From an uncultured SAR86 cluster bacterium (GTDB taxonomy: Bacteria; Pseudomonadota; Gammaproteobacteria; Magnimaribacterales; D2472), in the NCBI GenBank assembly GCA_902541245.1, contig CACBPT010000008.1, positions 1 to 37,450 of the forward strand: 37,450 nucleotides of DNA, given 5' to 3'. The translations under genes and the position numbers were made by a program. The stretch's first letter is position 1, and the number at the start of each line of letters is the position of its first letter. This document shows, in pieces, positions 33,163 through 37,450 of this stretch. The notes beneath the pieces were generated by a model, which saw only the letters and a list, made by a program, of their open reading frames with translations, made no database searches and was not told the DNA's origin.

Positions 33163-33363
33163 TTAATCGTTATCTTCAAAAACAAAAATTTTTTCTAAAT
33201 CTACTTTAAAATATCTCGTCATCTTCATAACCAATTTTAATGATGGATCAAATTTACCTGTTTCAATAGAGTTAATTGTTTGTCTGCTTACTTTTAAAAT
33301 TGATGCAAGCTCATCTTGACTAATATTATTCTTATTTCTAAGACTCTTAAGGTGATTTTCCAT
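33163..33363 (-). CDS. Small XRE/Cro-type helix-turn-helix regulator (YozG-like)
   Basis: 66 aa, one HTH_3 domain and little else: LRNKNNISQDELASILKVSRQTINSIETGKFDPSLKLVMKMTRYF. The turn (ISQDELASILKVSRQTINSIE) is textbook. This short class is often found beside small membrane proteins and represses its own operon. Here the start overlaps the membrane-protein stop as TAATG, and a palindrome covers the operon promoter, so autoregulation is likely. Confidence 0.88.
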   Translation of the reverse strand: MENHLKSLRNKNNISQDELASILKVSRQTINSIETGKFDPSLKLVMKMTRYFKVDLEKIFVFEDND

Positions 33364-33821
33364 TAATCAGCTATATACTTTTTATAAAATAAATACCCAC
33401 CGATGCAAGCGCCAGCTGTAAATGCTAAAAAAAATTCATAAAAAGTGGGCTGAAAATTAAAGTATGGTGAAAATACACTGACCAAAGTTCCAAAAACCAC
33501 AAAACCATACGCCCCGCCTGCAAATGCTGAATTGTGATAGCTTTTAAAAAAGTCATCTTGTGTTTGATAGAACATTTTGTAATAGATTGATGCAGTAAGA
33601 AAACAAGCTATTACCAATAATCTAATTATTAATATAAATGGCTTTGCGGAGTCACGAACCTCTATAGGCTCGCCACCTACAAATCCTGTAAATGCTAAGT
33701 GAATGCCTAGAAAAAAACCCCCAAGCGCAAAGAAAATAATCGATCTAATGTAATTTTTTTTGTCTTTTGGATTCAAGGAGGCTACTTCTATCCAAAGACC
33801 CTTATATGTAATTTTTGCCAT
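33363..33821 (-). CDS. Four-helix membrane protein preceding the HTH regulator
   Basis: 152 aa with helices at about 27-47, 63-80, 100-118 and 125-145 and a soluble N-terminus (MAKITYKGLWIEVASLNPKDKK). I do not recognise the family. First gene of the operon membrane protein-HTH-small membrane protein. It has a near-consensus promoter with an operator-like palindrome and a leader of about 22 bases without a ribosome site. Such membrane protein/YozG-type pairs are common, but what they sense is unknown. Confidence 0.75.
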   Translation of the reverse strand: MAKITYKGLWIEVASLNPKDKKNYIRSIIFFALGGFFLGIHLAFTGFVGGEPIEVRDSAKPFILIIRLLVIACFLTASIYYKMFYQTQDDFFKSYHNSAFAGGAYGFVVFGTLVSVFSPYFNFQPTFYEFFLAFTAGACIGGYLFYKKYIAD

Positions 33822-33849
33822 TTTAATATTTAAAATTTGGTCTTAATGA

Positions 33850-33878
33850 ATCATATGTAAAGTTTACTTGACTGTCAA
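33850..33878 (-). promoter_or_regulatory. Sigma70 promoter of the HTH operon
   Basis: On the minus strand TTGACA (33878-33873), exactly 17 bases, then TATGAT (33855-33850). This is the best promoter in the window. The -35 and the spacer are part of the palindrome described separately, and the region overlaps the 3' end of the DUF2069 gene. Confidence 0.85.
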
Positions 33879-33891
33879 GTTTACTTTACAT
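33855..33891. promoter_or_regulatory. 37-bp operator-like palindrome over the HTH-operon promoter
   Basis: Centred on base 33873, 16 of 18 base pairs are symmetric; the arms read ATGTAAAG and CTTTACAT at the ends and CTTGAC and GTCAAG at the middle. The only mismatches are in the inner TTTA blocks, which are repeated directly instead of inverted (AGTTTACTT occurs twice). The full set fits two dimers of the HTH regulator blocking the -35. Confidence 0.75.
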
Positions 33892-34207
33892 TTAGTTTTT
33901 CCCTTGCAGCGTAGACTCCAACAAAAAATAAAGAAACTATTAATAGTAGCTCTAACAAATTCAAAAGACCGGGATTGGGTAGCCCAAAAACAACGAGACA
34001 TGAACTCATAAAATAGATCAGAATAATGAAACCAAAGACTTGATAAACCTTTGCGGTAGGATTTGTATATGCTTTGTATTCAAAAATCATTAGAGGTAGG
34101 GACCAAATCAATAATCCTATCCAAGGAGTTCCAATAAGCACACCTTTTATTAGGTGATTAAAAATAAGTAATCCATTAAGTATGAGAAAACTTTTTCTAA
34201 GATTCAT
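33881..34207 (-). CDS. DUF2069 membrane protein
   Basis: 108 aa, four hydrophobic helices, with the family segments GTPWIGLLIWSLPLMIFEYKAYTNPTAKVYQ and AAREKL. DUF2069 usually follows a WrbA-type gene in Gammaproteobacteria, as here. The ORF-track start at 34261 is a TTG; the ATG at 34207 is chosen and overlaps the flavoprotein stop by 11 bases. Its last codons form one arm of the palindrome for the next operon. Function unknown. Confidence 0.78.
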   Translation of the reverse strand: MNLRKSFLILNGLLIFNHLIKGVLIGTPWIGLLIWSLPLMIFEYKAYTNPTAKVYQVFGFIILIYFMSSCLVVFGLPNPGLLNLLELLLIVSLFFVGVYAAREKLNVK

Positions 34208-34802
34208 CGCTATTAAATTTAAAAATGAGGTCAGCCATTCGCATACCGGTTGCTTCAGCAATTTCTTTTTCGGAGGAAGTTATGCCTCCGGATTGATTAG
34301 TGTTTGCAACATGTGATGGTCCATAAGGCGTACCACCACTTTTTGTGATGGAAAGATCAGAAATTGAGTATGGTGATCCAACAAAGATAACTCCTTGATG
34401 CAATAGATAGGTCATAAGGTTAAATAAAGTAATTTCTTGTCCACCATGCATTGATCCAGTCGATGTAAATACGCAACCAAGTTTATTTTCTAGTTCATTA
34501 TTTGACCAAATATCACCAGTTGAATCTAAAAAATATTTTAAAGGAGCGGCCATAGATCCAAATCTAGTTGGAGATCCTAGCGCTATTCCAGCACAATTGA
34601 TTAAGTCCTCCTTAGTGCAATATATAGGTCCATCATCGGGAATGTTTGGCTCAACCGCCTCAGCTACCGAGGAAACCTTTGGCACAGTTCTAATTCTAAC
34701 CTCAAGACCTTTTTTTTCAGCTCCATCGGCAATGGCATGAGCAAGATTCTTTACAGCTCCAGATGCAGAATAAAATAAGATTAGAAGATATTTTTGATGC
34801 AT
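34197..34802 (-). CDS. WrbA-like NAD(P)H:quinone oxidoreductase
   Basis: 201 aa flavodoxin-fold enzyme that reduces quinones by two electrons. The FMN phosphate loop is FYSASGAVKNLAHAI, the second FMN loop is GSPTRFGSMAAPLKYFLD, and the third TSTGSMHGGQEITL. The ATG at 34802 is preferred over 34820 because AAAGGA lies correctly before it. Operon with DUF2069. Divergent from the TlpA-like gene with 29 bases between. Confidence 0.9.
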   Translation of the reverse strand: MHQKYLLILFYSASGAVKNLAHAIADGAEKKGLEVRIRTVPKVSSVAEAVEPNIPDDGPIYCTKEDLINCAGIALGSPTRFGSMAAPLKYFLDSTGDIWSNNELENKLGCVFTSTGSMHGGQEITLFNLMTYLLHQGVIFVGSPYSISDLSITKSGGTPYGPSHVANTNQSGGITSSEKEIAEATGMRMADLIFKFNSDES

Positions 34803-34820
34803 AATAGTTTCCTTTTGCAT

Positions 34821-34826
34821 TACTAT
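34821..34826 (+). promoter_or_regulatory. Putative -10 box (TACTAT) of the TlpA-like gene, leaderless arrangement
   Basis: TACTAT ends 5 bases before the ATG, and no ribosome site fits between. It matches four of six consensus bases, including the invariant first, second and last. Confidence 0.35.
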
Positions 34827-34831
34827 AAAAC

Positions 34832-35284
34832 ATGAAAATTAAATTACCATTAACTTTATTTTGTCTTTTTCTTATATCATGTGAAAAGGGTGACATAGAG
34901 ATTTTTGATTCTAAGCCTATTTTTAGTTCAAGCCTTAACGGAAAATGGGTTTTAGTAAATTACTGGGCTGATTGGTGCCCGCCATGCATTAAGGAAATAC
35001 CCGAAATCGTTTCTTTTTCAAAAAAAAATCCAGAAGTTAAAGTTTTTGCATTTAATTTTGATCGACTTGATGCAGAGGACTTAAGACCGCAGATTAAAAA
35101 GTTTGGTATTAGCTATCCTTCAATGATCACTCATCCTAAAACATTATGGGGTATCGAAACACCAAAAACCCTACCTGCGACTTATTTTATTTCGCCTACT
35201 GGAGAGATTGTCTTCGCAAGTTTACAACCTCAAAATGAAGCAAGCCTATCATTAATCTATAGAGATTTACAGAATGGAGTTTAA
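34832..35284 (+). CDS. TlpA/ResA-like thioredoxin-fold lipoprotein
   Basis: 150 aa. The signal peptide ends in the lipobox LISC (C17), so it is membrane-anchored and faces the periplasm. Active site WADWCPPCIKEIPE; the cis-Pro loop appears as TLPATYFISPTG. Family members reduce apocytochrome or other periplasmic disulfides. DsbD, coded 14 kb away, could recharge it. Its stop lies 18 bases inside the M23 gene end. Confidence 0.9.
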   Translation: MKIKLPLTLFCLFLISCEKGDIEIFDSKPIFSSSLNGKWVLVNYWADWCPPCIKEIPEIVSFSKKNPEVKVFAFNFDRLDAEDLRPQIKKFGISYPSMITHPKTLWGIETPKTLPATYFISPTGEIVFASLQPQNEASLSLIYRDLQNGV

Positions 35285-36061
35285 ATAATCTTTTTGGATT
35301 AAAGATTCAGGATTAACTTTATTACCATCAAAGTATACGGTCCAATGAAGGTGTGGCCCTGTCACTCTTCCTGTTGATCCAACCTTTCCAATTGGATCAG
35401 ATTGCTCTACAAGATCACCAAATTTAGTTTGTATTTCGCTCATGTGGGCATAAGAGGAAAAGAGCCCATAACCGTGATCAAGAATTACAGTTAGACCTGT
35501 ATAAAAATAATCACCTACTAGTACAACTTTTCCTTTTAATGGAGCGATAATTGGAGTTCCAATTGCACCACTTAGATCTAATGCTAAATGAGCTGATCTA
35601 GGTAAATCATTTATGAATCTCTGTTTACCAAATGGAGATGTTACTCGTCCAGGGACAGGCGGTATAAAGTTAAAGGAGGGTGTAATTTCAGTTGTTGACG
35701 ATTTTAAGGCTTCTTTAATCTCTAATGCTTCTCTGTTCGCCCTTGCTTGATCGCTATCGTTAAGGGTTACTTTACTAGTATCTGTAATTGTAATTCTTGA
35801 TTCACCGAAGTTAACCCAATTAACTTTTATATCTACATGATGTCTTGTTATCAATAAATCTTGCTTAACAAATGGCAAGCTTACTAATTGTTTTACACCG
35901 GAAGGAGTTTTGAAAGTAAGCTGACTTGTAGATAATTTTTGCGGAGCTGGGATAGAAATAATTTCACCGCTTTGGCCTTCAATTAAGTCTAATGCGCAGA
36001 CTTGAAGACTTGTAAATCCAATAAGCAGAATACTTAAAAAATTAATTTTTTTTTGACACAT
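35267..36061 (-). CDS. M23-family (LytM-type) peptidoglycan endopeptidase
   Basis: 264 aa with a signal peptide (MCQKKINFLSILLIGFTSLQVCA). An N-terminal all-beta domain (about 25-115) comes first, then a linker, then the M23 domain (about 140-255). Zinc ligands are His and Asp of HLALD and the His of HLHW; SYAHMSE supplies the other conserved His. The metal set is complete, so it should cut peptide cross-links. It starts 20 bases inside the end of xseA. Confidence 0.92.
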   Translation of the reverse strand: MCQKKINFLSILLIGFTSLQVCALDLIEGQSGEIISIPAPQKLSTSQLTFKTPSGVKQLVSLPFVKQDLLITRHHVDIKVNWVNFGESRITITDTSKVTLNDSDQARANREALEIKEALKSSTTEITPSFNFIPPVPGRVTSPFGKQRFINDLPRSAHLALDLSGAIGTPIIAPLKGKVVLVGDYFYTGLTVILDHGYGLFSSYAHMSEIQTKFGDLVEQSDPIGKVGSTGRVTGPHLHWTVYFDGNKVNPESLIQKDYLNSIL

Positions 36062-37400
36062 TTGAAATTAATTCCCCATCTGCAAGACGAGTTTTTAATA
36101 TATCCCCAACCTTTACTTCTTTTGAAGATTTCAGGGCTTGACCTTTATTATTCATGACTATTGCATAACCTCTATCAAGGACTGCCAAAGGGCTTACTGC
36201 TTTTAAATTAGAAGACATACTTTGCAGTGTTAATTTTCTTTTTTCAATCAAATTTGCTTGCTGAACTTTTAAGGACTTAAAATTATTATTTAATCGGTCT
36301 TTATAGATACGAAATTTTTGTATAGCACTTGATTGATACATTTGGCTCGTCAATATCTGAAAATTTTGTTTAGCATGCGTTGCTATGCTTTGAATTGCTA
36401 CTGATAGACGAAGTTCAAAATTATCCAGGGATTGTGATTGCTCCTTAAGTAAAGTTAATGGACTTTTGAGGCTTTGAGCCGAAAGAAGAATTTTTTGGCT
36501 ATTTTCAGCTAAAAGTCCTTGCATAAGATTACTAAGATTTGTTTTAACTTCTTGAAGTTTATCTGTGAGTTGAAAATAATTCTCAGTAACTAACTCTGCA
36601 GCTGCAGTAGGAGTTGGAGCTCTCAAATCAGACACAAAATCTGTAATCGTAAAGTCTATTTCATGACCTACACCAGAGATAATTGGCAAAGGGAAGTCAA
36701 ATATTTCTCTGGCTAAACTTTCATTATTAAATGCCCACAAATCTTCAATAGATCCACCGCCTCTGCATATTATAATTACATCAAAAGGATTAGGGTTAAG
36801 ATCATTAAATTCTAAAACGCTCCGTAATGCAGCAATAAGAGCCCTTGGCGCAGTATCTCCTTGAACCATGGCTGGAATGAGAGTGACTTGACTAATTGGA
36901 GCACGCCTTTCTATGGTGGTCAAAACGTCCTGAAATGCTGCAGTTGATTCTGAGGTAATGATACCAATATGTTTAGGCTGTTTTGGGAGATTTTTTTTGA
37001 TTGCTTGATCAAACAATCCTTCCGCATCAAGCTTTTTCTTAAGTTCTTCAAATTGGTGCATTAAATTGCCAGCACCAGCTGGTTGCATTGAGCTTATAAT
37101 TAACTGATAGTCACCTCTAGGAGCATATAAGCTAACTTGTCCTTTAAGAACACATTGATCCCCATTTTGTGGCTCAAAATTTAATCTCAAATTTTGACTT
37201 CTAAACATTGCACATCGTATAGCTGCATCTTCATCTTTAAGTGTGAAGTAGATATGCCCAGAGGAGGGGCGAGCAATGTTGGATATTTCCCCTAAAACAG
37301 AAACTCCTTTAAATTGATTTTCAAGGAGTTTTTTTGCTTGTTGGTTTAGTTGTCCAACAGAGATAATTTCATCTCCATGTTCTACAATGTCAGCACACAT
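36042..37400 (-). CDS. xseA: Exodeoxyribonuclease VII large subunit
   Basis: 452 aa, usual length. The OB-fold at the N-terminus reads VSVLGEISNIARPSSGHIYFTLKDEDAAIRCAMF. The catalytic core has HIGIITSESTAAFQDVLTTI, ICRGGGSIEDLWAFNNE and ISGVGHEIDFTITDFVSDLRAPTPTAAAEL. A long coiled coil (about 270-410) and the closing GYAIVMNNKGQALKS follow. With XseB it degrades single-stranded DNA to short pieces. xseB is not in the window. Confidence 0.96.
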   Translation of the reverse strand: MCADIVEHGDEIISVGQLNQQAKKLLENQFKGVSVLGEISNIARPSSGHIYFTLKDEDAAIRCAMFRSQNLRLNFEPQNGDQCVLKGQVSLYAPRGDYQLIISSMQPAGAGNLMHQFEELKKKLDAEGLFDQAIKKNLPKQPKHIGIITSESTAAFQDVLTTIERRAPISQVTLIPAMVQGDTAPRALIAALRSVLEFNDLNPNPFDVIIICRGGGSIEDLWAFNNESLAREIFDFPLPIISGVGHEIDFTITDFVSDLRAPTPTAAAELVTENYFQLTDKLQEVKTNLSNLMQGLLAENSQKILLSAQSLKSPLTLLKEQSQSLDNFELRLSVAIQSIATHAKQNFQILTSQMYQSSAIQKFRIYKDRLNNNFKSLKVQQANLIEKRKLTLQSMSSNLKAVSPLAVLDRGYAIVMNNKGQALKSSKEVKVGDILKTRLADGELISNVSKKN

Positions 37401-37417
37401 AAAAGAAGTATATAACT

Positions 37418-37450
37418 ATGTCATCACAATTAAAGTCAGCACAGAATTTT
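37418..37450 (+). CDS. First 11 codons of a gene running out of the window (guaB by synteny?)
   Basis: The ATG at 37418 is open to the window end (MSSQLKSAQNF), 17 bases from the divergent xseA start. In many Gammaproteobacteria guaB (IMP dehydrogenase) is divergent from xseA. The visible residues do not yet show the GuaB start (ALTFDDVLL), so the identity is inference from position only. A TATATA hexamer precedes the ATG. Confidence 0.3.
   Translation, partial: MSSQLKSAQNF

Overview
The window looks like a chromosomal segment of a low-GC, compact, probably marine gammaproteobacterium of the SAR86 or similar streamlined type. The lineage call is inference from base composition, gene content and the orders purN-purM, DUF2066/CDP-alcohol phosphatidyltransferase/hda and xseA next to a divergent gene. 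Lineage confidence is low; Gammaproteobacteria is likely. Genes are packed end to end, and no stretch over about 300 bases lacks a gene. Six of seven convergent gene pairs overlap at their 3' ends. I saw no tRNA, rRNA, CRISPR array, transposase or prophage gene.

Layout. 1-165 is the tail of an alpha/beta hydrolase. 174-7185 is an ion and signalling block: an SLC13-type permease with TrkA-C domains, a cyclic-nucleotide-gated K+ channel, an MscS channel, a DUF481 outer-membrane protein and a CHASE2 adenylate cyclase. The last three form an overlapping minus-strand operon. 7306-15709 is a plus-strand block. It encodes a TPR plus beta-barrel outer-membrane protein resembling Slam exporters, a giant FecR/cadherin surface protein (about 2,095 aa) whose C-terminus resembles the TbpB-type barrel of Slam cargo, and a bacterial voltage-gated channel with an unusual TYDDWA filter. 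15699-18062 holds a serine/threonine dehydratase, a YwaF/TIGR02206 membrane protein and an HNH protein. 18053-21838 is a redox and stress block: a single-Cys redoxin, DsbD/ScsB, an IbpA-type Hsp20 with a structured leader and a terminator, and a YdjA-like nitroreductase.

21932-26484 runs on the plus strand: MAPEG protein, a hypothetical, a glycine-zipper lipoprotein, recX, dnaX, recR and dcd. dnaX and recR overlap directly with no ybaB between them. dnaX carries an A10 run at the end of clamp-loader domain III where a slip either way reaches a stop at once. 26481-28823 is purM-purN-DUF3108 on the minus strand. 28837-31107 is DUF2066, CDP-alcohol phosphatidyltransferase and hda. 31104-34802 holds sppA, a small autoregulated-looking HTH operon with a large palindromic operator, DUF2069 and a WrbA-like flavoprotein. 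34832-37400 has a TlpA-like lipoprotein, an M23 peptidase and xseA, and the window ends in the first codons of a divergent gene (guaB by synteny only).

How the genes fit together. The most unusual part is roughly 2.0-15.7 kb. A membrane cyclase and a channel with an intact cyclic-nucleotide pocket suggest a local cAMP-to-ion-flux circuit. Next to it is what looks like an outer-membrane exporter with a giant, non-lipidated cargo. Three regulatory structures also stand out: a three-hairpin leader upstream of hsp20 (candidate RNA thermometer), the dnaX slippage site, and a 16-of-18-pair palindrome laid over a near-consensus promoter. All functional statements are predictions from sequence.
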